DNA of 64,000 bases from Brachyhypopomus gauderio. Taxonomy: Eukaryota > Chordata > Actinopteri > Gymnotiformes > Hypopomidae. Below the pieces are notes generated by a model. That model saw only the letters and a program-made list of their open reading frames with translations, was not told where the DNA came from and searched no databases. The stretch covers positions 48,547,309-48,611,308 of the forward strand of contig NC_135212.1 of the NCBI RefSeq assembly GCF_052324685.1. Direction: 5' to 3'. Numbering within the stretch: position 1 is the first letter of the stretch; each line of letters begins with the position of its first letter. Below are positions 1-14,255 of this stretch, in pieces. The translations under genes were made by a program, and so were the position numbers.

Positions 1-1
1 T

Positions 2-904
2 CTGGTATTCATACTGAAGGCTGAGGAACTGGGGAAAAGCCACAGGGTGGAAAACATTCGGTGACACGTATGACGAACTTGGGTTGAGTGGAGCGGTCAC
101 ATCATTGTTCCGTCCAGGGGTTAAAGACCCGGCGGACAGGGGATGGGCCGGTAAAGTTTTGGTAGGGTAAGAACTCCTCGAAAACACAGAGGAGAGTGCG
201 GGGAGAATGGAGCCCACCGGCGGGACGCCCGGAGCGCAAGACGTGCGGTTGTGATGGTGGCAGCCGAACGGGTAGATGTCCAGACCCGGTACCTGCACGC
301 AGGACGCGCCGAGCCCGTACGCGCTGTAGGACACGTTGAGGAACCCGCCCGGATCCACCGACTGCTCTCTAAACATGCCGAACTTGAAATGCTGCCGTTT
401 GAAGCGTTTCCTCCTTCGTAGAAAACTTCCGTTTTCGAACATATCCGCGGAGTTCGGGTCCAGGGTCCAGTAGTTTCCTTTGCCGGGGTTGCCAGGTTCG
501 CGGGGCATTTTGACGAAGCAGTCATTTAGTGACAGATTATGTCTGATAGAGTTTTGCCAAGCTGGGAACTTCTCTCTATAGTACACGAACCGGTGGCTGA
601 TAAAGTCGCATATTTCACTGAGGGTGAGTCGCTTCTTTGGACTCTGCAGGATGGCCATGGTTATTAGAGCGATGTAGGAGTATGGTGGCTTCACCGAGGG
701 GCTTTTATTCGGAGCTGCGGGGTTCTTTGCTGCCAGGGCATCTTTCCCCTTATCGTCAAAACGACCGTCCGAGTTCAATCCCGGGTCGGACACTTTCGCG
801 TCCACGAGAGGTAAACTGGAGAGGTTCTCTTCTCCCGAATCTTTACTGCCCTCTCCCACCACGTCGATAACGAGGTCGTCCATTAAATCTGTGTCCAAGG
901 TCAT
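2..904 (-). CDS. FoxD-class forkhead transcription factor (C-terminus cut by window edge)
   Basis: Nuclear DNA-binding transcription factor of the forkhead family. Reading the minus strand from the ATG at 904 gives an open frame of 301 codons with no stop before the window edge, so the C-terminus is missing. Residues 1-20 hold the acidic IDVVGEG motif typical of FoxD N-termini. Residues about 71-170 are a complete forkhead domain, starting [19 protein letters not shown], with the recognition helix [15 protein letters not shown] and the wing ending [15 protein letters not shown], a FoxD signature. No intron is needed, as expected for FoxD genes. The domain has SEICDFIS where FoxD1-3 usually have SGICEFIS, which points to the divergent foxd5/foxd7 type rather than foxd1-3. 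The paralogue is not settled, so no symbol is given. The overlapping open frame at 121-525 is an out-of-frame shadow. Confidence 0.9.
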   Translation of the reverse strand, partial: MTLDTDLMDDLVIDVVGEGSKDSGEENLSSLPLVDAKVSDPGLNSDGRFDDKGKDALAAKNPAAPNKSPSVKPPYSYIALITMAILQSPKKRLTLSEICDFISHRFVYYREKFPAWQNSIRHNLSLNDCFVKMPREPGNPGKGNYWTLDPNSADMFENGSFLRRRKRFKRQHFKFGMFREQSVDPGGFLNVSYSAYGLGASCVQVPGLDIYPFGCHHHNRTSCAPGVPPVGSILPALSSVFSRSSYPTKTLPAHPLSAGSLTPGRNNDVTAPLNPSSSYVSPNVFHPVAFPQFLSLQYEYQ

Positions 905-1009
905 AATCCACGAACGAGACCACGTTACCCGCCTCGACAGGTGGGAGACGCGAAGATTTTAGAAGTTCGAGTTGGTTCGAGTCTCTGCTCTTCACTTGAG
1001 AAGTTCGCA

Positions 1010-2129
1010 CTATGCGTTACAGCCCATACGCGTTGGTTCTGTTCACTACAGAATTACACTGAATAGCGGCCAGGAAATCAGATAAACAACAAAAAAAGAT
1101 CCCTAATTCGCTTCACTGTTTCTCCAGATCTCTTCAAAATACAGCTTTCTAACAACATTTGACGCAGAGGCGAAACCATCAAGTGTGGACGGCACCGGTT
1201 ACATTCACAGCAGTGTCCAGCATCCCCTCCGAACCGACTGGAGTTCCTCTGCGTTGCGCACAGTCAGGTGACCGTGATGTCATAATGAAGTATTCGTGAA
1301 GATCTGCGTCTCTTCTCCAGTAGCGTAAAGATACGAACAACTGTCTTTACTAAATTAAAATAAATATTAAAATGACAGGGATCGCACATTTTGTTTTAAA
1401 CCAAGCAGTACTCAAAACTTTAACCGTAACATTTTAATGACCACTATATACACCAGATGGCCACACATATGGTTGGCCTAGGTCACGTTTCATTTTCCAA
1501 ATAAATAATCAAAGTAAAATAAATGCGACGTTCTAAAGTTCACAATTAGAACCATTACACTTTCTTTCCAAAACACCACATAGTATCTTATCTGTTGTTA
1601 GGATTAATTATCAAATACTGTTTTACAGTAGATAATTTTTCTAAATTGTCTACAAAAAGTTGTTTATCTTAAAATTGCTTAATAGTGAGAATTCTTTTAT
1701 TGAATTATCTATGTTTTATTCGATTAACCGATTTTTCTTGTGGTTATTCAAAGCAGTAAAATGAACCCAAATGAATCGTGCGGTATAGACCACCAATTGA
1801 AACAATTATAGACCTGTAGCGAAATAGCAGGTGAAGCAATTCGGTCTAATTATAATTTTAAAAATTACATAAACTATAAGGTATGTAGCCTAGATTACAG
1901 AGAATAAATCTACCACATTTGATCAATGGTATAAAATATGGTATAAATGGTATAAAAATAACCATGGCATAAAAAATTTGACTGCATTTCAACTGGAGAT
2001 TTTCGTTATGTGAAGGGAGAAACTATGTGATGCAATTAGTGAATAAATATTTAATGCCCGTTATCGCATAGCAATTAGTCAATAAACAAGTTAGAAATAG
2101 TGAGGCTAGCTATCAAGAATCCTCATAGC

Positions 2130-2193
<64 letters not shown>

Positions 2194-4850
2194 CTAATTT
2201 ATTCTACTCATTCATTCAATTAAAAATGGCCAAACGTTAGCCTAGCGCACAGGTGAATAACGTAAATACGATATAATATAGGGTGGAGGCTCCAGCCAGT
2301 TCTCTATCATAGTCCCATGCTAACAGCAGGAACAGTAGGCTTTGGCGAGTATATATGTAGAATGAACTTAAATTATATGCGCGCGCCACCACTTGCGCAG
2401 GCCATAATCGCCCAAAGACTGCAAAAATGAAGTCCACAAGTCGTACCGTTGGCAGGATGAAAGCGAAAGATTTTCGTTGGCATTCGGAGATAAAAGAAAG
2501 TCAGTCGAGGCTCAGGGAGTGTGTTTTTCCTTTCAGTGGGCCTTGGGCTGTTTGCGTTTAATGATGGACCTCTTTGTTTGGGATTCCCACATTTCCTGCC
2601 CGTAATCGTATTGATACCCGAGGCCAGCAGGCGACGGGCCTGACGTGGGTGGGCTACGGTACCAAGAAAGCTGCATATGATTTCCCAAATCTATCACGCA
2701 TGTCTCCGTATTAGAAACAGCTCCAGCAACGCGAAAAGACGAGAGAGGGTGGTTTCAATAACGAAAAAAAAGCATAATAATAGAATCTTGAAGGGCTGTG
2801 TTTCAGGGATGGGGTTCTATAATGTGGTTGGTACAGATGAGACAAATGTCTAGCCTCCAACCTGGCTTACTTAGACGAGACTATCACAAAGACTTGGCTA
2901 GGTTTGTAATAAATAGACATCGATCTATTGTAATACATAGACCCAGATTTATTGAAATAATATTTTCTTTAAAATTGTGTAAATTGATACATCCCTTTAC
3001 ATAGCATATCTTAATCACAGTTATTAAATAACACAATCACATATGTCACACCGACGGGGAAATTAGAGGAGAGACTATAACAGCGTTGAACCCGATCAGC
3101 GCTTATTGTTTCGAATCCACTGTGGTTCCGGTGAATAAGATTACCGATGCAGAAACGCAGCATATCTGATTTGGGATATTACACTGTTAGTCTTGAAACA
3201 ATTTACAGTCGATTAGTTGATAAATGTATTTTCTTTATTACACAATTTCTCAAAAATCAAAAATTCTAGAAAACAGATTAGTTTTATTTATTGTTAAATT
3301 AAAATGAAACGTTGAAAGTTACAAGGAAATAACAGACAATAGTTTCATTTAATCTTTGTCTTATTTAATGTTCCGTCTTAGTTGCGACTGATTTACAAAA
3401 CACTCAAAAATATAAGATAGTTTGTGGCTTTCTGTATCTACTTATTTTCGGGATATTTAGTCATTTGTGGTCAATGCTCTCACTGTCCTTCCCAAAAATA
3501 CTGATAATAAAGATATGTGTTTTACTGTTTTACTGTCATTCTGACCAACCTGGTCGTGCCAACTTTAAATACCTTCCATGGATCAGCACCACCACCCATT
3601 GTAAACCGTCCTGTGGTCTTTCTTGTGTAGAATGTTTCTATGAATGCACTGTGTGACACTTCCTAAAATATTTGTCAGCGTGAGCAGTCTTGTTTATTTA
3701 TTTATTGAATACAAACGTACCTTTGTAATGTTGTAATTACCAAACTTCTTCAATGTAAAACCCAAGGTGATAACGGATAACACCGGCTTGACAGCAAGTT
3801 TACAATTTGGCATAGTATATTTGATATTTGTATAAAAATAGTGCCAAATTTAAATATCTATAATACCTGAATTGTCATATCTTGTGCTCAAATGCAATGT
3901 GGCTTAAATAAACATTCATGACATATTTGTTTTGACTCAGAGATAATGTAGGTAAATGTTAATTGTTCTGTCAGCAAATATTATTCTAATTACGTTTGAG
4001 AGAGTCTGTGAAAATGAATCAATCTAATACGGTTACACAGTGTAAATCACACCTACTGCGACACTTGATATTCTTAAAACAAAAGTCGAGATTTCCATTC
4101 TTACACCATTTTGTCTCCAATCAAACGAACGCGGTATTAACGTTGTAACACCTTGGTGAAAGCGGTTGATCTCGTTTCCGCTTAATGCTGTTGTAACACA
4201 CGTTGGCCACTAGAGGTCCCCCCGGTACCCCTACTGCAAAGTTCTGTGGGAAAGAAGGATCTTATTTTACGCGCCCTGGTCTGCTGGTCCTGGTGTTAAA
4301 GATGCCTGTAAGGCAAACTCATTTTGCAAGCCAAGACGGGATCTTTCTGTGAAACTGTTCTCTATGGGAACAAAAGTAATTTGTTAACCTGGCGTTCGAA
4401 CAAAAACGCTATGAAAAAAAGACGTACAATGTGTCATTGCTAATTTAGTTAGCGAGCCATAATAATCATAGCCCAAAGGAAAGAACAAGCAATACATATA
4501 TATTCAAATGATCAAACAAGATAATAGACAAGTGAATATGGCTAAATGTCAGGACTTCTACAAGAGGCTGTTCTTAGGTATGTACTAATAATCATGTAAT
4601 GCCAATTTATTTGATTAAAATATGTATCTTCAACCACGTTACAGCATAGATTAAAACGTGCAATCATATTCTGTAAACGTATTCAACATCCATGCCGCAT
4701 GTCAGACGAGAGAATGCCAGGATGGAATTTACACTGTGTGTAATTCATGTAATTTACCTGTTGGACAAAAAGTAAAAAGACCCACATGCTTATGCAAACT
4801 TCACTGTCATCACCAAGTGACAAGTTAACAGTTACATGTTGCTATCATCT
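1010..4850. other. Gene-free upstream flank of the forkhead gene
   Basis: I see no supportable gene. The stretch is AT-rich, with an (AAT)n microsatellite at 2131-2192 and a weak CTCF-like match at 4207-4220. It should contain the forkhead gene promoter and possibly enhancers, but I recognise no specific element. Confidence 0.5.
2131..2192. repeat. (AAT)n microsatellite
   Basis: About 20 uninterrupted trinucleotide units in the upstream flank of the forkhead gene. Confidence 0.97.
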
Positions 4851-4860
4851 AATAATAAAG

Positions 4861-5859
<999 letters not shown>

Positions 5860-5867
5860 TAATAAAG

Positions 5868-8800
5868 AAAACTGACGTTGTGGGGAGCCATTTGTCACTG
5901 GAGGAAGTTCACTAAATTCGCATTGTTGCATTCACCACCAGGGGGAGCCAAAGGTCACTTCAACCACTGTGCTGTTAAAGAATTCCTGTTATTTGACCGT
6001 TTTGGAATGACTGGGCAGTCTAGTGACAAGTGAAAGTGCATTTTCACACTGTTAGTCTATTTTGCTACTCCTCATTATCTACAATTCTATTATATTCTGG
6101 CTTGCTGAGTATGGCACTGTTTGCACTGGCAATATATCCACCCACCACTCTTTTTAATGATTGTGCTATCTCTTCTCTGAGAGGTTTGTAGTGAAAACGT
6201 CTGAAGCCTTTTATGGAATTGATTGGCAAATACCTCTGCTTCATAGGGTAAAACAGGGTAGACCACTCACCAAAAAGACACGAACAGTATCACCTGCCCA
6301 CTTCTGTTCATTAACTGTGATCAGAGGAGTTGCTCTATAAAAACATTGGTCTCTCCCCAAGCACACCCATACACACATGGAGAAAAAATACAAAAGCAGC
6401 TGCCTGCAGCAACAAGTTAACCTGATGTTTCTAAGTTGCCTCCATCTACAAAGACCAGCAGTGACCGACGCATGAACACAGGTAGCAGGGTCTGATGTAT
6501 GACGTGCAGTAGGACATGTAGTTTGTAAATCTATGATAAAAAAGATGGTGAAGAAAGGGTCTGTACCTCTAATAGCTGGGGTGTCACCGGAGGACCATCG
6601 TTCAAAGAACAAGGGATTTAATGCTTTTTAGTACATAACATTATTACATGAAGACAGTACCAGCATGATTCCATCGCCACTGCTGCTGTGAACTAGTCTT
6701 AATCTCTTTGATGGGGCACAATGAAGAAAAGAGGCAGAACACATGGGCAGGATTAGTGGACTAGAACTAGTCCCCCTGGAGAGACTTGGGCTGTCTGGTG
6801 TGTGCAACACAGTGATGGAAGCACTAGGATATTGGGACCAAACCCATGACCTGTTGGTGTTTAGTCTATGGCCCAAACACAGTTGATAGTGAACGTCAGG
6901 ATTAGAACTCACAGAGTCATCCCTATGTTAAATGGAAATTTGCTTGTAAATAAAAATGAAGTGTTGCCCAGTTCTGGAGTCTCATTTCACTGACATTTTA
7001 GCATTTTCCAAGCACTCCTGACCTAACGGCTTTAGCTTATTAATAAAGGTGTCAACACGCTGAGCCAGGTTTGATAGTGTCAGTCACTAAAGAGTGCAGT
7101 GGCACTAACTATAGAGGTCTTCATGAGTATCACCCACCTTCTCACCATTCACCTGTTCCTGCATGTGTCTCCCCTGCTCCGGGTTTGGCTCAGAGGTCAT
7201 GACCTTTGGCGTGTAGAGGTCAGCCCCAGCTGCCGGAGACGTAGTGGCATTCCGTCACCAGCGACCACGGAGCATGGCGACCTCGGACGGGATGGAGGGA
7301 GTGGAGAACATTCCAGACCTCCACCTGGACACCAAGGGGCACATGCACCGACCTTTGTGCTGAGACAGTGAACGCTTTATGCAGCTACGGCAGGTGCAAG
7401 GGCCTCGCTAACCGGGGTGGGCTGTGGAAAACGACCCTTCATGCGAAGCAGAACGAAGCGGATTGGTTCACCTCTGCTCAGAGGGCGTGGCCTAGGACAT
7501 GTGAGGGCATGGCCTATGGCCTGTGAGGGCGTGGCCAGGCCTGAGCAGGGGAATCTCTCACAGGTGCAGTGCTGCTCTCCCCCAGGACACACACTAGTGC
7601 AGAAACTCACCTCAACAAAAGCTAAATGAATAATTCGATAATAAGAAGCCCTCACAGGCTCATAGGACTGACTATAAAACATCAGCAGGGAATGTGACTG
7701 CAGGTGTGACTGTACGTTTTTCCGTGTCATCAGCAGAGGCAGTAGTTGAATCCTGAAGTGGTGCTAATTCAAGCGAGTGGTGCACGTTGCAGCGTCCCCG
7801 CACTGCACGCCCCCACAGGAAACCCCTCACGCACCTCTGTGTGGTTCTGTCACACACAACCCGATACAGCCCCACAGCCCAGCTTGGCACAGCTGCCTGG
7901 AAACCAGCCTTCACGGTTCCGTATAACCAGGCGCTTCTTAGAACGGTTAATGAGTTGCTAGTTAACTTGAGGGAAATGTGATTTGCCAGTAAATGACACC
8001 TGTTGGTCTCACAGTCAGTGCTAGCGATAGCTGTTGAATGGTGATCTAATTAGTATGAGTGAACGGCGCTTGAATGTGCAGGTGGAGGTGAAGCTGAACA
8101 TTCACCCTGGTGCTCGATGATAATGTCACAGAACAACCAGGTACACTGAACCCTGGACACTGAAGGACGCTTGATTTGGATATCGTACGTATTCCGCCAC
8201 TTCAGCTCCCGTTAAATCAGCCTCAGCCAGAGCATGACTGCACTTCTATAGCCAGGGAAAAGAGTAGACACAAAAAAGGAAAGAATGGTAGAGAAAGAGA
8301 GAAAGAGACAGTTGGGGTACTGAACTGAAAAAAAACAAAATCACTACCAAACTAATTTGAAAGTTTAGTATTATATTGTGAAATTATATCCACCTTCGTG
8401 AATTGCACCTCCCCACACACCTTGCACAGTGTTCTCAGTTCATTAAGTTCATCCAGAATAAGCAACATACTAAAATGTATTAAACTGAAAGCTTGCTTTG
8501 TTGGAAGGTACACCTTGTGCATCAGAGTGTGTAACCAAGCGCTGACTGTGGCCCAGACAGACCATCTGACATCTGTGCAAGAAGGTACACGTGCACCAGG
8601 CTGGAAGGTGTGAACGCGTTCCAGACACCCCCGAGTGCAGGACGTGACAGAGTGGACCCAAATAACGAGCAGACCTTTTCTCAAATCTTTAACTGTCAGT
8701 AATGCAACTGGTTTTGATATTTCATACAGATTCTCATGGAGATCTTGTTGAAGACTCACATTTCCATCTGTGTCCTGACATCTAACTTCTGTAATATTAA

Positions 8801-9750
8801 ACAAGTGACTTTCAGAATGTATCTGAACGTGCAGTTACTCTAATATGGCAACTTCTGCTCCTGCGGCTATTTTAAAGATAAAGATGTTGGTGTCATTTCA
8901 GAGCCAATGTGTTGAGACACGCAGAGGCACAGCATTCAGACGCCCACACCTCTCCCATACTTGTCACACAAGGCCGATCTCCTACGGATGTATTAAATTA
9001 GGGCTCGCCTGCTGTCAGTAAAAGAAAAGAAAAAAGAAAGACACGTCACCACAGGCACCCGTGCTTTGTTTACCAGCCTGTTCAGTGACATACGCCACCC
9101 CCCCACCCCAAACTGTGGTTTAGTCTGCATCGTAGGCTCAGCTTCTGGTGTGATCGGCTCTAAGCCATGCGTGTAGGGGAGTTTGTCTGCACGAACCTCA
9201 CATGGGTCTGGGTCGGGCCTTGTGAAAGCACATGTCTTCAAAGTTTTCTCTTACTGTTAGCACCATTACTCACTATGAAATTAACTAGAACTGAAAGCAC
9301 CCATATCTGATCATCTGTCTGTTTTAGACAAGACTCTCTCTGTTTCTCTCTCTGTCTCTCTCTGTCTTTCTCTTTGACAATGACTTCCAGCTGTGATGGA
9401 ATCTGGGAAACTGAGAGGCGCACAGATGTTTTCCTCCAGTGCGTACATCCAGGTTTGACTTCAGTTCTTATGTAGTAAATGTCTGTCATGTCTAAGTCAA
9501 AGCAAGCATGTCATACCAACAAGGTCAAACTACCCCATTTCCCCATTACATTATCCTGTGAGAGTCAAGGGCACACAAAGGAATCATGGAGTAATCTCCT
9601 CCTTCCTCTCCTTCAGTCTCCCTGTCCTCACGCCCCCCTTTATATATAAATACAAGTTGTATCTGGCTATGGTGAGTGACTATGCTCTGATTTACCTCAT
9701 ACTGAGGACATTTGAGCTGATATAGGAACTAGAGGAGTCATTCTTCAAGG
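5868..9750. other. Gene-free interval
   Basis: No open frame here resembles a known protein or shows convincing splice structure. Apart from the CTCF-like site, I see only short pyrimidine-rich runs (near 9340-9375) and a short GC-rich patch near 7440-7560 with repeated GAGGGC(G/A)TGGCC words. Confidence 0.45.
5935..5948 (+). promoter_or_regulatory. CTCF-like motif
   Basis: CCACCAGGGGGAGC differs at one position from the CTCF core CCASYAGRKGGCRS. It lies just outside the hAT element. Motif match only; chance or repeat-derived occurrence is possible. Confidence 0.35.
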
Positions 9751-9752
9751 AG

Positions 9753-9755
<3 letters not shown>

Positions 9756-9790
<35 letters not shown>

Positions 9791-9985
9791 TGTGTGTGTG
9801 TGTGTGTCTGACTACCACAGACAGTACACAGACTGTTGTCCACCGTATTGATATACAACAGATTCTGAGTGATTTGGGTGGCTGAGGTTACTGGAGAATT
9901 TGACCATATTCCCCACAGGAGTTAAGATGCAGCTTAAATTAGAATAAATCAAACAAGCGCACATGCTTACGCATATACATACACC

Positions 9986-10063
<78 letters not shown>
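9756..10063. repeat. Microsatellite cluster: (GA)n, (TG)n and (CA)n
   Basis: (GA)n at about 9756-9788 runs into (TG)n to 9806. A separate (CA)n tract of nearly 40 units lies at about 9986-10062. Confidence 0.95.
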
Positions 10064-10067
<4 letters not shown>

Positions 10068-10109
10068 CACACACACACCGCTACCCACACACATTGAGTC
10101 ATGACTTAA

Positions 10110-12385
10110 ATGAGAGCAGATCTAACTGTGAATATGCCAAGGACCTTATTCATTCAACAGAAATCCTTCTTCTATGACGAATCCTTTTGTAAACCCAAAA
10201 TGTAATACTGATCGTGTCACATGAGCAGACCTGTCTTCACCGTGGACTGTCTTCAAGTGTCCTTTCTGTCGGCAACAACAAAAGCCTAATCAATACAAGG
10301 TCAGCGCAACAGTAAAGTCATAGCAGCAGATGTTGCTCAGACAAATCTGACCAGTCACACGTCACTGAGATCCTACGCACACACACTCTGAATCATGGGA
10401 GTTCTGTCTTCCTGTGACATCTCTTTGTGATACGTAAAGCCAGGTAGGACAAGATGGCTGAAGATTACACACAAAAATATTTATATTGGAGACGAGCGGC
10501 TCTTCACATAATCCCTGTAAGGGGAAAAATGTTACAAAAGCAACTTCAAATAAAAGTTGTTTGAAGCTGAAGCTAAAATGTTGCAGTCCAAGTCATTCAT
10601 CCACCCGGGGTAAGCTCGATCTTAGAGGGAGGTGTTTGTGTGGGCATAGGCAACTAACAAATGGCTTGGCTGCATGCTCCCCGTATTTTCTCAGAGGTCC
10701 ACAGCAGGGTGGGGGACACATGTGTGCGGCTTTGCTACCTGCCAATTACCCACACTCGAAAGACCGAGACGCCGCACCCACCAGCCAGGGGAATGGCAGC
10801 CATCCAGAACATCAGTACGTCCACCCGCAGTGCTCCGAAGCACTTAGCAGAGAGCCGTCCTCCTGCCCTGATCTACCGCAGGCATTCACGAAGCCAGACC
10901 CTGAGCAGAACCATCCCTGCAGGGAGAACAACTAATCACCACCAGGCCCTCGACCTCAGCCGTCCCTCAGGACGTTCCACGCTCTGCAGACAGGGACGTG
11001 AGCAGGACGGCGGCTCCACGTGGAACCGGAGCCCACAGCGACGCGTGACCTGTGGTCGTTTGCCCAGTCAGGCCTGGCTCACGTGGATTGAGCCCCCTTT
11101 CTAGCCCCTGGAGAACGGCGATGGATTACATTAAAGCAAAATTGTGAGCATCGGCTGTGGTGGTGGTGCGAGTCGTCTGTTGGCAGCTCTACTTTCGATT
11201 CACCCCCCTAGCCCAGCCCCCCCTGCCCCCCCCCCCAGCTCGCCCTCCACCCACAGACTGTTCCACCGTCTCAGCTGAGCCTGGGTGAGATGCCACAAAC
11301 CAAACGTGCTGGGGCTCTGTCGGGGGGGTCGCGGTGAGCGAAAGTAACTGCACTCTCAGCAGCATGTCAGACAGCGAGCAGCCAGGAAGTGACGGTCACG
11401 TGAGGGCAGCCGTGCCGCTCAGACGGCCTTCACAGCCATTTCCTACAGAGGACCGTGTGGCAGCGCTATTAAAATACCACAGACGTCACCCCAAGGCAGA
11501 GCTAGAGAGATAGAAATCACTTTGTAGTTTATTGTGTAGAATTAGATCTCAAAAGAACTCTAGTTAGCAATTGACTGTCTACTACTCAAAGAATGTGGTT
11601 CATTCCCAATACCACCATTACAGACACAACAATAAAGCTCTAATAACTAAAACTGAGGAACTAAATAAGACCAACAGCCAGTGAAGTGTTGAGATAGTGT
11701 CCTAACTAGTACTGCAACAACTGAGCTTTAACTTACTCTACATTCTATAATCCAACATGTTCATTTGTTATGCACTAGGTTTGCTTTCACACATGCGCAG
11801 AAACCCATTCAAAACATCCTCCACCCAAACAGATGAGCCCATAAGTAGTTAAAATCTTGGTTCTGTCTCTTAGAGTGTGCAGACGGCCTTCAGGCCTGGT
11901 TTTAAAATATGAAGTGGAGAATCCATTATGGTCTAGAAGCTAAATAATATTAATTGTCCTGAAGCTTAGCTAAGAATGGGTGTGTCCTGCTCAAGCAGAT
12001 TCCACACACTTGACATCTGAACTGCAAGCCAAGCAATATTTGAACTGTCTCCACTTTGCTGAAAACAGGAAAATCCTTTCAGGAGTTTGAGTTATGACAT
12101 GCACATACAGTAGGGTGACCATATTGTGGTTTTCAAAAAAGGAATTTGGGAGGAGGGGGACAGGGGGGGACAGGGGGGACAGGGGAGACACGTATACATA
12201 AGCACTTTCATTTATTAGACTTATGTAACAGCAGCAAGGAGCAAAGGAGAGGCACGTGTGATCTTTGAGGCACACGTGGTCGTGAAGAGTCTTTATTCTC
12301 CTTATTAGCAACAAAGCACAGCAGAAGAAAAGGCAAAGTGAGGACACAACACTGTACAACAGCAGCAGTGACCGCTGTAGGAGGC
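10110..12385. other. Gene-free interval with G-rich repeat near its right end
   Basis: An open frame at 10486-10935 has no recognisable domain and overlaps another equally long frame, so it is not called. Around 12117-12190 is AGGGTGACCATATTG followed by repeated GGGGGACAG units. This looks like one end of an old interspersed repeat, but I found no matching second end. Confidence 0.4.
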
Positions 12386-12389
12386 CAGG

Positions 12390-13605
12390 AGTGAGTGGAG
12401 AGTGAGGGGGGGTGAGTGCGGTGTGAGTGGGAAGAGAGTGGAGAGTGAATGAAGAGTGAGTGGGGTGTGAGTGTGGTGTGAGTGGGGAGAGAATGGGGAG
12501 TGAGTGCGGTGTGAGTGGGGAGTGAGTGCAGTGTGAGTGCAGTGTGAGTGGGAAGTGAGTGCAGTGTGAGTGGGGAGTGAGTGCAGTGTGAGTGGGGAGT
12601 GAGTGCAGTGTGAGTGGGGAGTGAGTGGGGAGTGAGTGCGGTGTGAGTGGGGTGTGAGTGGAGAGTGAGTGGGAAGAGAGTGGAGAGTGAATGAGGCGTG
12701 AGTGGGGAGTGAGTGGGGTGTGAGTGCGGTGTGAGTGGGGAGTGAGTGCGGTGTGAGTGGGGAGTGAGTGCGGTGTGAGTGCAGTGTGAGTGGGGTGTGA
12801 GTGCAGTGTGAGTGCGGTGTGAGTGCGATGTGAGTGGGGAGTGAGTGCAGTGTGAGTGCAGTGTGAGTGGGGAGTGAGTGTGGTGTGAGTGCAGTGTGAG
12901 TGCAGTGTGAGTGGGGAGTGAGTGGGGAGTGAGTGCAGTGTGAGTGGGGAGTGAGTGTAGTGTGAGTGCGGTGTGAGTGGGGAGTGAGTGCGGTGTGAGT
13001 GGGGTGTGAGTGCGGTGTGAGTGGGGAGTGAGTGCGGTGTGAGTGGGGAGTGAGTGCGGTGTGAGTGGGGTGTGAGTGCGGTGTGAGTGGGGAGTGAGTG
13101 CGGTGTGAGTGGGGAGTGAGTGCAGTGTGAGTGGGGAGTGAGTGCGGTGTGAGTGGGGAGTGAGTGCGGTGTGAGTGGGGTGTGAGTGCGGTGTGAGTGG
13201 GGAGTGAGTGTGGTGTGAGTGCGGTGTGAGTGCGGTGTGAGTGGGGAGTGAGTGTGGTGTGAGTGGGGAGTGAGTGCGGTGTGAGTGGGGAGTGAGTGCG
13301 GTGTGAGTGGGGAGTGAGTGCAGTGTGAGTGGGGAGTGAGTGTGGTGTGAGTGGGGTGTGAGTGCGGTGTGAGTGGGGAGTGAGTGCGGTGTGAGTGCGG
13401 TGTGAGTGGGGAGTGAGTGTGGTGTGAGTGGGGAGTGAGTGCGGTGTGAGTGGGGAGTGAGTGGGGAGTGAGTGGGGAGTGAGTGCGGTGTGAGTGGGGA
13501 GTGAGTGGGGAGTGAGTGCGGTGTGAGTGGGGTGTGAGTGGGGAGTGAGTGCAGTGTGAGTGGGGTGTGAGTGCGGTGTGAGTGGGGAGTGAGTGGGGTG
13601 TGAGT
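12390..13605. repeat. 1.2-kb G-rich minisatellite, 11-bp unit
   Basis: About 110 tandem copies of an 11-bp unit of the form GTGAGTGNGGW. Two variants, GTGAGTGCGGT and GTGAGTGGGGA, often alternate to give a 22-bp higher-order period. The plus strand is almost free of C outside the variable position. Edges are approximate because the first units are diverged. Confidence 0.95.
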
Positions 13606-13708
13606 CGGAAGCAGAGAAGCTATATAAGACCTGTGGGCTTACAGAGGGGGAAGTTTAGCCAGGCACAGGTGCACAGGATCAGCAATCACATGGTTGGGAG
13701 CAAGGCAG

Positions 13709-13712
<4 letters not shown>

Positions 13713-13794
<82 letters not shown>
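13713..13794. repeat. (TG)n microsatellite
   Basis: About 40 uninterrupted TG units, separated from the 11-bp minisatellite by roughly 100 bp of unique sequence. Confidence 0.97.
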
Positions 13795-13799
<5 letters not shown>

Positions 13800-13850
13800 A
13801 GTGGGCGAGTCCCTCCTCCTGGGTATCGAGTGCACCATGTAACAGCTGCG

Positions 13851-14088
13851 TTCAGAGACAGCAGTATATGAGAAGAACGTTGTATTATATGTGTGTGTGT
13901 ATGTGCGTGTGTGTTTGTGTGTTCAGAGACAGCAGTATATGAGCAGAAAGTTGTATTGGGTGTGTGTGTGTGTGTGTGTTCAGAGACAGCAGTATATGAG
14001 CAGAAAGTTGTATTGTGTGTGTGTATATATGTGTGTATGTGTGTGTGTGTGTGTTCAGAGACAGCAGTATATGAGCAGAAAGTTGTAT

Positions 14089-14131
<43 letters not shown>

Positions 14132-14220
14132 TCAGAGACAGCAGTATATGAGCAGAAAGTTGTATTGTGTGTGTGTATGTGTGTGTTCAGAGACAGCAGT
14201 ATATGAGCAGAAAGTTGTAT

Positions 14221-14255
<35 letters not shown>

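Noticed and set aside
121..525. 134-codon minus-strand frame
   Set aside because: Lies in the wrong frame over the FoxD coding region; the forkhead domain is in the other frame.
10486..10935. 149-codon plus-strand frame
   Set aside because: No recognisable domain, overlaps another frame of similar length, and has no exon structure.
12117..12190. Transposon end AGGGTGACCATA with GGGGGACAG units
   Set aside because: Looks like one terminus of an interspersed repeat, but no second terminus or target duplication was found.
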